Assembly: GCF_005502935.1 (NCBI RefSeq)
Contig: NZ_SCMP01000013.1
Location: 1-64,000, forward strand
Direction: 5' to 3'
DNA: 64,000 nt
From: Pseudomonas sp. 2FG
Lineage (GTDB): Bacteria; Pseudomonadota; Gammaproteobacteria; Pseudomonadales; Pseudomonadaceae
A program made the translations under genes and the position numbers. The first letter of the stretch is position 1, and each line of letters opens with the position of its first letter. Of this stretch, positions 26,956 through 35,988 are shown piece after piece. The notes beneath the pieces are model-generated. The model was not told where the DNA came from, ran no database searches, and worked only from the letters and a program-made list of their open reading frames with translations.

Positions 26956-28085
26956 ACTGAAGCTCCCAGTCGTTCACGTTGATAACTACCGTCCTGTACG
27001 CGGCGGCACCAGTCGAGGTTGTCCAGGTACCACTGCACGGTCTTGCGCAGGCCGGTTTCAAAGGTTTCCTGCGGCACCCAGGCCAGCTCGCGCTGGATCT
27101 TGGAAGCATCGATTGCATAACGCAGGTCGTGGCCGGGGCGATCCTTCACAAAAGTGATGAGCTCTTTGTAGGAGCGGGCTTGCCCACGGTTCGCGCCGTC
27201 AGGCATCGCCTCGGTTGCGGATTGCTTCGCGAGCCTGCTCGCTCCTACAGCGGTGGGCTGCAGTGGCATTAGCTCATCCAGCAACGCACAAATGCTTTCC
27301 ACCACTTCGAGGTTGCGCTTCTCGTTGTGCCCGCCGATGTTGTAGGTCTCGCCCACCTGGCCCTCGCTCACCACCTTTAATAGGGCGCGGGCGTGATCCT
27401 CGACATACAGCCAGTCGCGCACCTGCTGGCCGTTGCCGTAGACCGGCAGCGGCTTGCCATCCAGGGCATTGAGGATCACCAGCGGGATCAGCTTTTCCGG
27501 GAAGTGATAGGGGCCGTAGTTGTTCGAGCAGTTGGTCACTAGCACCGGCAGTCCGTAGGTGCGTTGCCAGGCGCGCACCAGATGATCCGAGGCGGCCTTG
27601 CTCGCCGAGTAGGGCGAGCTGGGCGCGTAGGGTGTGGTTTCGGTGAACAGGTCATCGACTCCGTGCAGGTCGCCGTACACCTCGTCGGTGGAGATGTGGT
27701 GGAAGCGGAACGCCTGCTTTCGTTCGGTTGGCAGGTTCTGCCAGTAGGCGCGGGTGGCCTCCAGCAGGCTGTAGGTGCCGACGATATTGGTCTGGATAAA
27801 CGCTGCCGGACCGTCGATGGAGCGATCGACGTGGGATTCGGCGGCCAGGTGCATGACGGCGTCCGGCTGGAACTGCGCTAGCGCCTGCGCCACCTCGGGC
27901 TGATCGCCGATATCGGCCTGCAAAAATTGGTAGCGCGGGTTGTCCGCGACGCTGGCCAGCGACTCCAGGTTGCCGGCGTAGGTCAGCTTGTCCAGATTGA
28001 GCACTTGGTGTTCGGTGTCGTTCAGCAGGTGGCGAATCAGCGCTGAGCCGATAAAGCCGGCACCGCCGGTGATCAGAATCCGCAT
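26952..28085 (-). CDS. rmlB: dTDP-glucose 4,6-dehydratase with in-frame REP insertion
   Basis: RmlB forms dTDP-4-keto-6-deoxyglucose using bound [12 protein letters not shown] at the N-terminus, [21 protein letters not shown] and the YSASK (YxxxK) motif are all intact. The protein has 377 residues instead of about 350-360. The excess lies at about residues 276-306, between ELMPLQP and [15 protein letters not shown], where usual RmlB proteins have a short link. That DNA (27167-27250) is a pair of inverted REP sequences read through without a stop. The insertion is in a C-terminal loop region, so the enzyme may still work. It starts the rmlBACD operon. Confidence 0.93.
   Translation of the reverse strand: MRILITGGAGFIGSALIRHLLNDTEHQVLNLDKLTYAGNLESLASVADNPRYQFLQADIGDQPEVAQALAQFQPDAVMHLAAESHVDRSIDGPAAFIQTNIVGTYSLLEATRAYWQNLPTERKQAFRFHHISTDEVYGDLHGVDDLFTETTPYAPSSPYSASKAASDHLVRAWQRTYGLPVLVTNCSNNYGPYHFPEKLIPLVILNALDGKPLPVYGNGQQVRDWLYVEDHARALLKVVSEGQVGETYNIGGHNEKRNLEVVESICALLDELMPLQPTAVGASRLAKQSATEAMPDGANRGQARSYKELITFVKDRPGHDLRYAIDASKIQRELAWVPQETFETGLRKTVQWYLDNLDWCRRVQDGSYQRERLGASV
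27167..27250. repeat. REP pair (REPIN) inside the rmlB coding sequence
   Basis: GTAGGAGCGGGCTTGCCC at the left and GCGAGCCTGCTCGCTCCTAC at the right are inverted copies of the Pseudomonas REP consensus (GTAGGAGCGAGCTTGCTCG), about 40 bases apart. Such units usually lie between genes. Here the unit is in frame within rmlB and encodes about 28 extra residues. Confidence 0.85.
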
Positions 28086-28186
28086 ATCAATTGCCTTTTT
28101 TCCTTAAGTTCAGCTAGTGAGGCGGCATGAACTTCACGCCCGCCATGATCAGTTGGTTATCTGGCAGCCAGTAGGGTGAAGGGCCT

Positions 28187-28206
28187 GTAGGAGCTCGTTC
28201 CTACAA
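28187..28206. repeat. Short REP-like palindrome upstream of rmlB
   Basis: TGTAGGAGCTCGTTCCTACA is a compact palindrome of the same GTAGGAGC family as the REP pair in rmlB. It is followed by a run of A on the plus strand. It lies in the 175-base gap between the SDR gene and rmlB. Confidence 0.6.
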
Positions 28207-28260
28207 AAAACGTCACAGGCCGATTCATCTTGATTAACTGTCGGATTCATAGGTGATTAT

Positions 28261-29142
28261 TCAGGTGCCTGACCAGGGGATGTCCCCCCTGGTCAGGACG
28301 AAAGGCCTTGGACGGAAGTCGAGATCCTGGTACGCAGCGCTGTGGCTAAAGGCTTGATCGTGGCTCATACGTTCAGCCATCCCGATTGTCCAGTCGCGGT
28401 AGCGGGGGAGGCGGCGTAGCAGAACCAGGGCAAGCCTGAAGAGTGGCAAGGGCAGGCGCACGATCCGTGTCGGTTTCCCCAGGGCGGCGAATACTCTGGC
28501 TAGCATGTCCTGGTAACTCAACGCTTCGGCCCCGGACAAGATATAAGTCTTACCGGTTAATGGTTTGTTCAGGGCGGCCGTGCATGCCGCCGCTACATCG
28601 TCGGCATGCACGGGTTGCCGCAGCCCCAGGGCCTTGCCGAAAACCGGGAAGAAGCCCAGCCGCTGGATGGTCCGGGCCATCTCGGCTACGTTCCTATCCT
28701 GGCCATGCCCATAAATCAGGGTTGGACGCAGGATGATCCAATCGACCCGATTGGCTTCGGCCCAGCTCTGGAAGGATGCCTCGCTGTCGGCCAAGCGCTG
28801 GGCCAACTGGCGCTCACGCGGGTCAGGGGAGTGATCCTTGGCCATCAGGCTGGTGGAGGAAAGGGTTATCACACGTTGTGCACCCATGGCGCCAAGCTGC
28901 GGCAGGACTTCAACCAGCACCCAGATGGGGAGCAGGCTGATCCAGCGGCGAATGGGTTCGGCAAGCGCGTTGGCGCCAGCAGGCTCGGGAAAGCGCCGCC
29001 ACTCGCCCCGCGCATCCTTAACAACCTCTGGCGGTTGCCTGGAAAAGGCAATGACCTTGCGCTCCGAGCCGGCCAGCAGCGTTAGCAGGCTAGTCCCCAC
29101 TAGGCTACGCGCCCCCAGCACGCCCACGCCACCATCAGGCAT
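28261..29142 (-). CDS. Atypical SDR/NAD(P)-binding epimerase-like protein
   Basis: A 293-residue Rossmann protein of the NAD-dependent epimerase/dehydratase group. The N-terminal VGVLGARSLVGTSLL is a nucleotide-binding glycine motif, and LRPTLIYGHGQD plus QPVHADDVAAAC are typical of extended SDRs. The catalytic YxxxK cannot be found after the LSSTS strand, where the sequence reads DPRERQLAQ, so it may be a non-canonical enzyme or bind rather than convert a sugar nucleotide. It overlaps the upstream glycosyltransferase gene by eight bases and precedes rmlB by 175 bases. Confidence 0.78.
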   Translation of the reverse strand: MPDGGVGVLGARSLVGTSLLTLLAGSERKVIAFSRQPPEVVKDARGEWRRFPEPAGANALAEPIRRWISLLPIWVLVEVLPQLGAMGAQRVITLSSTSLMAKDHSPDPRERQLAQRLADSEASFQSWAEANRVDWIILRPTLIYGHGQDRNVAEMARTIQRLGFFPVFGKALGLRQPVHADDVAAACTAALNKPLTGKTYILSGAEALSYQDMLARVFAALGKPTRIVRLPLPLFRLALVLLRRLPRYRDWTIGMAERMSHDQAFSHSAAYQDLDFRPRPFVLTRGDIPWSGT

Positions 29143-30052
29143 CCTTATTACCCCGCTGCCACGAGCGTTTCAGCAAGTGATAGCAGACGACCGCGCTAAA
29201 GCGCAGCCACACACCGGAAACCACCATGCCCATCAGCGCCCCTGGGTACTGATTGCGAAAGAACTTGCGGTAAAAGCGCACCATGCCGAGGTGCTTGTGC
29301 CACTCGACAAAGAAGGGGCGTGCCACGCTACAGCGGCCTTTGTGGTGGGTTATGCGGGCGCCAGGCTCGAATAGGATACGCAAGCCTGCGGCGCGGAAGC
29401 GCATGCACCAGTCCAGGTCTTCGCAGTGCATGAAGTAGCCCTCGTCCATAGCGCCGACTCGCTCAAGGGCATGTCGGGGCACCAACATGCAGGCGCCGGA
29501 AATGGCTTCCACCTCGACTGCCGCCTCTGGCAGGGGCGAGAGATGCAACAAGTAGTCCGAGAACAGCCGCGGATAACGTTGGGCGAGGCTGGCCAAACCG
29601 AATGCCCGGACGAAGGTGCGCCAGGGCGTCGGTACTGAACGGCGGCCACCGGCCTGTTCGCTGCCATCGGCATTGAGCAACAGGCCGCCGACCATGCCCA
29701 CGGACGTGTGGCTGTTGGCCGCGCGAGTCAGGCTGTTCACCGCATCGGGCGCCAGTTCGCTGTCGGGGTTGAGGAACAGCAGGAAATCCCCCTCGGCCAT
29801 GGTCGCGCCCTGATTGCAGGCTCGGGCGAAGCCCAGGTTGCTGGTGTTGCGTATGACCTTGAGACGGGTACCGGCGGGAACGGTCTTTTCCGCCTGCCCC
29901 AGGCTGTCGTCGCTGGAAGCGTTATCCACCAGAATGATTTCCGCGACCTGGGCGCTGCAACTGACCAGGCAGCGGCTCAGGTAGGAGCCGGCATTATGGT
30001 TGACGATGACCACGGAAACCCTGTTCTTCGTTTCAAGTAATTCCAAAAGCAA
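29135..30052 (-). CDS. Family 2 glycosyltransferase, rhamnosyltransferase-like
   Basis: A GT-A fold enzyme of the WbbL type. VSVVIVNHNAGSYL opens the domain, ILVDNASSDDS carries the nucleotide-binding Asp, and LFLNPDSEL gives the DxD-like metal site. SGACMLVPR and HCEDLDWCMRF match rhamnosyltransferases, consistent with rml genes in the same operon. A hydrophobic patch near the C-terminus may touch the membrane. No ATG opens the frame; TTG 30052 or TTG 30046 after TTTAGGAG is favoured over the TTG at 30076. The acceptor sugar is unknown. Confidence 0.87.
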   Translation of the reverse strand: MLLELLETKNRVSVVIVNHNAGSYLSRCLVSCSAQVAEIILVDNASSDDSLGQAEKTVPAGTRLKVIRNTSNLGFARACNQGATMAEGDFLLFLNPDSELAPDAVNSLTRAANSHTSVGMVGGLLLNADGSEQAGGRRSVPTPWRTFVRAFGLASLAQRYPRLFSDYLLHLSPLPEAAVEVEAISGACMLVPRHALERVGAMDEGYFMHCEDLDWCMRFRAAGLRILFEPGARITHHKGRCSVARPFFVEWHKHLGMVRFYRKFFRNQYPGALMGMVVSGVWLRFSAVVCYHLLKRSWQRGNKDA

Positions 30053-30069
30053 AAAACTCCTAAACTTGC

Positions 30070-31149
30070 CTAGCAAGTAGCCAGATTATCTCGAGCAATG
30101 CGTTTGGATATTAGCCACTCACCAAGGCGCATGCCGTTACGCTCGATCAGGACGTGGGCGATTTGAGCCGCAACTACGACTAGAGCTATAGAAAGGATTG
30201 CGCAGAGTATAAATGAGACGCCATTTCCTAAAGAAAATCCATAAATTCTCTTATAGATAGGTTGGAGCATGTAAATAATTACGGGGTGGCATAAATAAAT
30301 CCCGAAGCTTAGCTTTCCGAGGAAAGCAAAGGCTTTGTTTGATATAAGAGGGAATGGTTTGAGGCATTGGGAAACTATCAGGAGGGCAAACACCAGTCCC
30401 CAAAGGTTTGAGCGGCTCCCTATATGCGGTACAACAGCCCCTTCGAAGAGAATAACTGGAACCATGATAGCTAGTGTAATAGCAAGTATGGTATAGCCAA
30501 GATTGATTGGGGGATTTTTTTGAAGGTGTTTGTATAAAAAGTATGCAGGAGCGCCAAAGGAAAACACGCCGATTGAGCCAAGGAAGCTCATGTATGCGTA
30601 GCCTGGGGGGTAGCCCCCACTTTTGTAAAAGGTGTAAGCGAAAGCGCTTAATGCAATCATTGTTATGCAATAAGCAGTAGCGCTATATATGGTTTTTATA
30701 AGTGTTAGCAGGTAGGGAACAACTAGGTAGAATATTACCTCTACACCGATCGTCCAGCCTGCCCAAACTATGCTCTCATGTTTTCCTGGGAAGAGGTTGT
30801 AGAGTAGCGAAAAATTCATGATAATATCGATGGCGCTGTATGTTTTTCCAAATTTCAGATATATAAATATCAGAAAAAAAATAGTCATGGAATAAAATAG
30901 TGGTGCGATCCTGAAGATGCGCCGGAAGAAGTAGGCGGATAACCAACCATCTTGGCCGACTCGTGATGAGGTGCTGAGAAAGAGCGAGAAACAACTTATC
31001 GTGAAGAATAGTGGAACGCCGAGGCCGAAGTAGATATTTATAAAGCCAAACTGATCAGGTATGGCTAGTTTCGCGATTCCAAGTGTGTGAAATACCACAA
31101 TGGAAAGAGCTGCTAAACCTCTTAATGAATGCAGCCCTGTTAGTGTCAT
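30070..31149 (-). CDS. Acyltransferase-3 family membrane O-acyltransferase
   Basis: A 359-residue membrane protein with about ten hydrophobic segments. The family signature LHSLRGLAALSIVVFHT with Arg and His, then GLGVPLFFTISCFSLFLS, lies at the N-terminus. It would add acetyl groups to a sugar of the polysaccharide at the inner membrane. Base composition is AT-rich compared with the GT2 next to it. It ends at the front edge of the glycosyltransferase frame, so the two are probably co-translated. It is a different protein from the acyltransferase at 23271-24311. Confidence 0.87.
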   Translation of the reverse strand: MTLTGLHSLRGLAALSIVVFHTLGIAKLAIPDQFGFINIYFGLGVPLFFTISCFSLFLSTSSRVGQDGWLSAYFFRRIFRIAPLFYSMTIFFLIFIYLKFGKTYSAIDIIMNFSLLYNLFPGKHESIVWAGWTIGVEVIFYLVVPYLLTLIKTIYSATAYCITMIALSAFAYTFYKSGGYPPGYAYMSFLGSIGVFSFGAPAYFLYKHLQKNPPINLGYTILAITLAIMVPVILFEGAVVPHIGSRSNLWGLVFALLIVSQCLKPFPLISNKAFAFLGKLSFGIYLCHPVIIYMLQPIYKRIYGFSLGNGVSFILCAILSIALVVVAAQIAHVLIERNGMRLGEWLISKRIARDNLATC

Positions 31150-31190
31150 TGTTATTTTCTCGAGTTAAATTTTTGATTTAGGATAACAAA

Positions 31191-31799
31191 TTAATATTTG
31201 TTATCTGGGGAAATTATAGTGCTCAGCATACTCAATAAATGATCTATGTTTTCATTCGCACTAAATGCTTCGGTATTAATGACTAGCGCTGGGTTAACTG
31301 GTGGCTCATAGGGTGAATTGATGCCCGTGAAGTCCTTTACTTCGCCAGCTCGTGCGCGTTGGTATAAGCCTTTCACATCACGTTGTTCGCAGGTCTCCAG
31401 CGAGGTGGCCACATGCACCTCGAAGAAGGCCGCTGTGCCGATGATCTGTCTGGCCTGCTGGCGGTCTTCGCGGTAGGGCGAAATAAAGGAGGTGATGACG
31501 ATCAGCCCGGCCTCGTTCATCAGGCGTGCCACCTCGGCAACACGGCGGATATTCTCGCAGCGATCCTCCGGGGAGAAGCCTAAATCACGGTTCAGCCCGT
31601 GGCGCACATTGTCGCCATCGAGCACGAAACAGGCATGGCCCATGGCGAGCAGGCGTGCTTCCAGAGCGAAGGCCAGGGTTGATTTGCCGGCTCCGCTCAG
31701 CCCGGTCATCCAGATGGTCACCGGGCTGTGGCCGAAGAGACGACCACGCTCTTCACGGGAGACGTGGCCATCTTGCCAAACGATATTTTCAGGCTTCAT
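31191..31799 (-). CDS. cysC: Adenylylsulfate (APS) kinase
   Basis: APS kinase phosphorylates APS to PAPS, the sulfate donor for sulfotransferases. The 202-residue length fits stand-alone CysC. GLSGAGKS (residues 33-40) is the P-loop; DGDNVRHGLNRDLGFS and FISPYREDR are family hallmarks, and the lid region GLYQRARAGEVKDFTGI is present. A polysaccharide operon is an unusual home for it unless PAPS is needed locally. Two sulfotransferase-like proteins (34032-35045 and the N-terminus of 35966-41134) are in the same operon, so it probably feeds them. Confidence 0.94.
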   Translation of the reverse strand: MKPENIVWQDGHVSREERGRLFGHSPVTIWMTGLSGAGKSTLAFALEARLLAMGHACFVLDGDNVRHGLNRDLGFSPEDRCENIRRVAEVARLMNEAGLIVITSFISPYREDRQQARQIIGTAAFFEVHVATSLETCEQRDVKGLYQRARAGEVKDFTGINSPYEPPVNPALVINTEAFSANENIDHLLSMLSTIISPDNKY

Positions 31800-31977
31800 T
31801 TCTTATCCTTCACAGCGAAGACAGTTTTCACTAACCAAGGCTCTCGGCAGGGCTAGATGGCTAGCCGGTTGCAGCCCCGCAGGGTTACTTGGCCAAAAGC
31901 AGGTGCATTCGTTAGCGCGGGTTGAGCTCCAGCTTGGATCGCTGGGTGGCGCAGGCCAGTTTCCAGAATGCTGCATA

Positions 31978-33021
31978 TTACAACAACGACCGTTTGGCGA
32001 TTTTGTAACGGCGGCCCAGGCCTTTGTCCAGCAGGCGCCAGATGCTCCGGATGCCTGCTTGGCGCTGTGCCTGGATCGCGCGGCGCTTGCGCCACATGCG
32101 CGGTAGGCCACGGATGGCATCCCACTTGGCGCGCAGCAGCACCCGGCCCCTGCCACGGCAAACATAAATCAGTGTGGTCAGTAGGTTCATGAGTATATGG
32201 GCGGGCAGCATGAGCCAAAAGAGTGCGCCCGGCATGTTCTTCACATAGGTCCAGACCAGGTTGCGGTGCCCGTGGTAAAGGGCGAAATCGCTCTTCTGCC
32301 CACCGCTGGACGCCGAGCCGACATGCAGGGCTCGGGCAGTCGGCACCAGGCGGCACTGATGCCCGGCCAGCCACAGGCGAAAGCCCAGGTCGACGTCCTC
32401 GCAGTAGCAGAAGAAGTCCTCGTCCAGCCCGCCGACGGCCTCGTAGAGATCGCGCCGGTAGAGTGCCGTGGCGGCGCACGGGGAGAAGATCAGCCGCTCC
32501 TGAAGAGATTCCTCGTTCAGCGGCACGCCATGCCCCAGTCGCCAACAGAGGCCACTGGCATGATAGGCGTCGCCGATACCATCCAGCCGCGTTGGGTCCT
32601 GTGCCATCAGCGTTACTGCGCCGAAGCAGCCCACCTGCGGCTGACGCATGGCCGCCTGCAGTAGTTGCTCCAGACAATCGGGAGCGAGGAAGGCATCGGG
32701 ATTGACCAGCGCTATCCACTCGCAATCCTGCAGCTCGGCCACCCCTAGGTTGTTCGCCCGGGCGAAGCCGACATTCTCGGCCAGGCGGATATAGTGGGTG
32801 TCGGCGGGTCGCTGGCTCGGCAACGCCTCGGGCGGATTGCGGCTGGCGTTGTCGATGACGATGGTTCTATGGATAGGCGCCTGCTGCCCGGCCAAGGCGG
32901 CCAGACAGCGCTCGAGCACGTCGAACGTATTCCAGTTGACGATAATCACGCCGACTCTTGGCCGCTCAAGAGCGGCTACCCCGGAGGAGGCGGTTAGAAT
33001 GTCAGTGGAAAGGTTGTACAT
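31978..33021 (-). CDS. Family 2 glycosyltransferase, rhamnosyltransferase-like
   Basis: A 347-residue GT2 enzyme. VGVIIVNWNTFDVLERCL starts the domain, TIVIDNASRN holds the nucleotide-binding Asp, and WIALVNPDAFL is the metal-binding region. FSPCAATALYRR and CYCEDVDLGFR resemble WbbL-type rhamnosyltransferases. A hydrophobic helix (WLMLPAHILMNLLTTLIYV) near residues 270-290 suggests membrane contact. A 178-base gap separates it from cysC and a 241-base gap from the methyltransferase upstream. Sugar and linkage are not decidable here. Confidence 0.88.
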   Translation of the reverse strand: MYNLSTDILTASSGVAALERPRVGVIIVNWNTFDVLERCLAALAGQQAPIHRTIVIDNASRNPPEALPSQRPADTHYIRLAENVGFARANNLGVAELQDCEWIALVNPDAFLAPDCLEQLLQAAMRQPQVGCFGAVTLMAQDPTRLDGIGDAYHASGLCWRLGHGVPLNEESLQERLIFSPCAATALYRRDLYEAVGGLDEDFFCYCEDVDLGFRLWLAGHQCRLVPTARALHVGSASSGGQKSDFALYHGHRNLVWTYVKNMPGALFWLMLPAHILMNLLTTLIYVCRGRGRVLLRAKWDAIRGLPRMWRKRRAIQAQRQAGIRSIWRLLDKGLGRRYKIAKRSLL

Positions 33022-33206
33022 GGTGGTTGCGTGCCGGCGAGGTGGATATTCTAGTCAAATAAGCTCGAAAATTTGGGTTGTAGACTGCAGTAGTGTATCA
33101 GTGTTCAATCTTGGGACTTCCGGTGATCCATTTGCCAGTTGGCTAAAGCCGAAGCGCTACCCTATTCGCGGGTATGTCTGAGTTTCGGTCTCCCGAAAAC
33201 TGCTTA

Positions 33207-33251
33207 GAGTCGCTGGCGCTCACGCTGAGCTGCAGGGTGTGAGCGCGACTC
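33207..33251. terminator. Hairpin after the methyltransferase gene
   Basis: GAGTC and GCGCTCAC (33207-33223) pair with GTGAGCGC and GACTC (33239-33251). The loop is about 15 bases and no T-run follows on the minus strand, so it may be an attenuator, a processing signal or a Rho-dependent stop rather than a classic terminator. Confidence 0.4.
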
Positions 33252-33262
33252 ATGGTTGGAGT

Positions 33263-33979
33263 TTAATGCTTGCGACTGACCAGCACGTCGATATATTCGG
33301 CGCGGATGCCTTGGTCGATATCGTCGATCATTATAATTGTGGTGGGCGTTTTTGCCGAGTCCGAGATATAGCCGGCAATATCATAGCCCCAATGCATGGT
33401 GACCAAGGCGCCTTTGGCGTCGACAGGATTGCCATGATATTCAGGCTCGTGGTGGTAAATGATTTCACCCTCTTCGGTGCGGGAGGCCCAACGTTCGCTC
33501 TTATTACCCTTATTGATCAAAGGCGCGGTAAATATATGAGCGCCACCGGGTTTAAGCACTCGGGCAATTTCCTTGAAGGCCTTTTCCGGATCGAAGATGT
33601 GCTCCATCACGTCCTGGGTAATGAATAGGTCGAATGAGTTATCGGGAAAGGTAAGGTTTTCTAAGTCCTCGCAGCGAAAGCCACTCTGCGGGTGAGTTTT
33701 TCCAGGAGCGACGTTGGGATAATATTGCGAAGCAGAGTAGTCTCGGCATTCCTTGTGGAGTTTAACACTGGCGCCGCGACCACCAGGTGATGATTCGTGA
33801 ATGCAGAGATCGCGATAGTTTGGGAAATAGTCAATAATTACTTTAAACAAGGCTCGCTCACGTGGTATTGAGCCACAGTTTGAGCAGAGCAAGTGGTCTC
33901 TGAACCATATATACTCAGCCGAGAAGGTAACTTCTTTTTCACAGATGGGGCATCGGCCATTATGCTGAAAAACTGTCAT
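33263..33979 (-). CDS. Class I SAM-dependent methyltransferase with N-terminal zinc ribbon
   Basis: A 238-residue protein. CPIC near residue 10 and CSNC near residue 33 form a small zinc-ribbon-like head. The methyltransferase core follows: LENLTFPDNSFDLFITQDVMEH is the Methyltransf_11 motif for S-adenosylmethionine binding, and RVLKPGGAHIFTAPL is motif III. It is likely to methylate a sugar or cap the chain, as expected in an ABC-type polysaccharide locus where terminal modification signals export. It is separated by about 50 bases from the sulfotransferase upstream. Confidence 0.83.
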   Translation of the reverse strand: MTVFQHNGRCPICEKEVTFSAEYIWFRDHLLCSNCGSIPRERALFKVIIDYFPNYRDLCIHESSPGGRGASVKLHKECRDYSASQYYPNVAPGKTHPQSGFRCEDLENLTFPDNSFDLFITQDVMEHIFDPEKAFKEIARVLKPGGAHIFTAPLINKGNKSERWASRTEEGEIIYHHEPEYHGNPVDAKGALVTMHWGYDIAGYISDSAKTPTTIIMIDDIDQGIRAEYIDVLVSRKH

Positions 33980-34031
33980 GTCAAGCTCCTGTTTGGTTCC
34001 TTGGTCTTGGCTGGTGCTGAAGGTTAGCGGA

Positions 34032-35045
34032 TCAAGTTACTTTTCTGCCGAGTTGTATCAGCGCAGGTATTGCTTGCTCAATTATTGAGAGAAGATCTTG
34101 AGTGTTTAGTTCAAAGTCTGCCTGGGTACAGACACGGCGTGATGCATAGTGTTCAGCACTCCACCAGCGTGCATCATTCTTCATCAGCACTTTGGATGGC
34201 TCATCTAGCAGGTTATGCAGCAGCATATTGTCAGCACGGGTGGCGGCGATAATCTGTTCGGATAGTTCTTGATCAATGACCCAAGGTGCTTTTCCCTCAA
34301 ACTTTAAGAACTTTGAAAGGATACTGTCGACGTCTGCGCCGTGGGTGCATCTGAGTGATGGGTATTTCTTTAAAAGCTTTATTAAAGTCGGATTAAGGCT
34401 GACGTTATTCCGCTCTTCGTGAGCTGCGCTGAGGGTTGGTCTAATATTGAAAAGCCCCATGAAATCTTCTACGACGTCACTCGGCTGCAGCCTTACAGTG
34501 ATGTTTTCAACGCCAGGTAGTCTTTGCCACTTGGTGATCTGGTCTGCCCAGAGCATAAAATTATAGCCCCAGGCTTTGATGACATCGCCAGGGTTAGAGA
34601 ACTCACTGGCCCAGGCATACCACTGCCACCAGGCCGAATTAAACCAGTCAACCTGTGGGCGTACATAGACTATGCCATGTGCTGTGCAGTCTAGTTGAGT
34701 GAATAAATCAGAGTTTTTAAAGTGACCGGCGCGGCGCCCCCAGTCTTCTTGTGAAAAAATCGGCGTATAACCAGCATCAAATATTTCGTCCAGTGCTTGT
34801 TTGATCTTCGAGAGATTCTCTGTTTCTGCGATGGCGGGGGAAGAGGCGATGTACTTAAGAGGGGTGAGTGAAGCTTTTTTCGTTAGCTCTTCGCCATAGA
34901 TGATTCTTCCATCACTTTGAAGGCTGCAATAAAGCAGTCTTTCGTTCGTTTCAGGTGTTGTATGCTCGGGATTGAAGGACAAGTAAGACTGTAGCGCGGA
35001 GCTGCCGGTCTTACCGAATCCGATGTGAAAGTAAGCTTTTCTCAA
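34032..35045 (-). CDS. Sulfotransferase-like protein
   Basis: The N-terminus AYFHIGFGKTGSSALQSYLS matches the PAPS 5'-phosphosulfate loop of sulfotransferases (HIGxxKTGTT). The downstream YVRPQVDWFNSAWWQWY fits the 3'-phosphate region (R..VDW..S..). The 337-residue length is in the family range. No signal peptide is seen, so it would act on cytoplasmic sugar intermediates. A PAPS source, cysC, is encoded in the same operon, supporting a real sulfotransfer role. It starts five bases from the end of the epimerase gene upstream. Base composition is AT-rich. Confidence 0.78.
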   Translation of the reverse strand: MRKAYFHIGFGKTGSSALQSYLSFNPEHTTPETNERLLYCSLQSDGRIIYGEELTKKASLTPLKYIASSPAIAETENLSKIKQALDEIFDAGYTPIFSQEDWGRRAGHFKNSDLFTQLDCTAHGIVYVRPQVDWFNSAWWQWYAWASEFSNPGDVIKAWGYNFMLWADQITKWQRLPGVENITVRLQPSDVVEDFMGLFNIRPTLSAAHEERNNVSLNPTLIKLLKKYPSLRCTHGADVDSILSKFLKFEGKAPWVIDQELSEQIIAATRADNMLLHNLLDEPSKVLMKNDARWWSAEHYASRRVCTQADFELNTQDLLSIIEQAIPALIQLGRKVT

Positions 35046-35049
35046 TTTT

Positions 35050-35988
35050 TCACCAAAGCTTAAGATTATGTTCTATCCAGGATGCAGTAAGGGCTATCCC
35101 GCTCTCGATAGTTGTTGAAGGCTTCCAGCCGGTATGTGCTGTGATTTTTACGTTATCCAGCACATTGCGCTTGACGTCCACGGATCTTGCTGCGGAGTAA
35201 TTGACTTTTAATTCCAGTTCCAGCGACTTACCAAGTATCTCGATAAGTTGGTTGATCGAGTGGCCCATGGAAGTGCCAATGTTATAAATTTCACCAGACT
35301 TACCTGACCAAGCTGCAGCCAGGATGCCTTGGGTGGCATCGGTTATATAGATGTAATCCCTGATATTGGCGCCGTCGCCCCAGATTTCGATGGTATCGCC
35401 CTTGAGTGCCTTGTAAGTCAGCGCGGCGATAATGCCTTGCCCTCTGAGCGGGTGTTGCCAGGGGCCGTAGGGGTTGGCCAGCCGGGCGATCACATAGTCC
35501 AGGCCGTACAGTGTGCGGTACAGCGCGAAATACTTCTCGATGGCGACCTTCACCAGCCCATAGGAGCAGATGGGCTCGGTCGAGCTCGTTTCGACAATCC
35601 GCTCGCTGTCTTGCTGACCATAGACGGTACCACCGGAGGAGAGAAACACCCAGCGCAGGTTCCGTGCTTTGGTGGCTTCCAGGTAGCGCAGCGTGGTGGC
35701 CAGGTCGAGACTGACTTCTTCTGCCGCCTGGGCCGTACTGGGCGAGGGGCGGCAGGAGCTGACCAGGTGGAAGACCAGTGCATTGTCCAGGGCTTCCAGC
35801 AACTCGGCAGGCAGGCTGGCGAAATCGCCGATAATCGCCTTGGCTCCCACCGGCCACTGGGGCGAGCTGGCTCGGTCGAAGCAGATCAGCTCGTAGCCCT
35901 GCTCGGCCAGGGTGTTGGCGAGATTTATTCCGATAAATCCCGCCGCGCCGAGGATGACGGCTCTCTTATATGACTTGACTGATGCCAT
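35050..35988 (-). CDS. NAD-dependent sugar epimerase/dehydratase (GalE-like SDR)
   Basis: An extended SDR acting on a nucleotide sugar. Its glycine motif is VILGAAGFIGINLA, STDK is replaced by LSSGGTVYG, and YGLVK supplies YxxxK; RLANPYGPWQ and DYIYITDATQG complete the family pattern. The start is taken at ATG 35988 (AAAGGAATCCGTG upstream), giving 312 residues and a 23-base overlap with the end of the fusion gene; a longer reading to 36054 only repeats sequence under that gene. UDP-glucose 4-epimerase activity is possible but the substrate is not fixed. Confidence 0.87.
   Translation of the reverse strand: MASVKSYKRAVILGAAGFIGINLANTLAEQGYELICFDRASSPQWPVGAKAIIGDFASLPAELLEALDNALVFHLVSSCRPSPSTAQAAEEVSLDLATTLRYLEATKARNLRWVFLSSGGTVYGQQDSERIVETSSTEPICSYGLVKVAIEKYFALYRTLYGLDYVIARLANPYGPWQHPLRGQGIIAALTYKALKGDTIEIWGDGANIRDYIYITDATQGILAAAWSGKSGEIYNIGTSMGHSINQLIEILGKSLELELKVNYSAARSVDVKRNVLDNVKITAHTGWKPSTTIESGIALTASWIEHNLKLW

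Noticed and set aside
31853..32725. 290-codon minus-strand open frame over the GT2 at 31978-33021
   Set aside because: It lies in another frame of the same DNA as a clear glycosyltransferase; its translation is a frame-shifted shadow.
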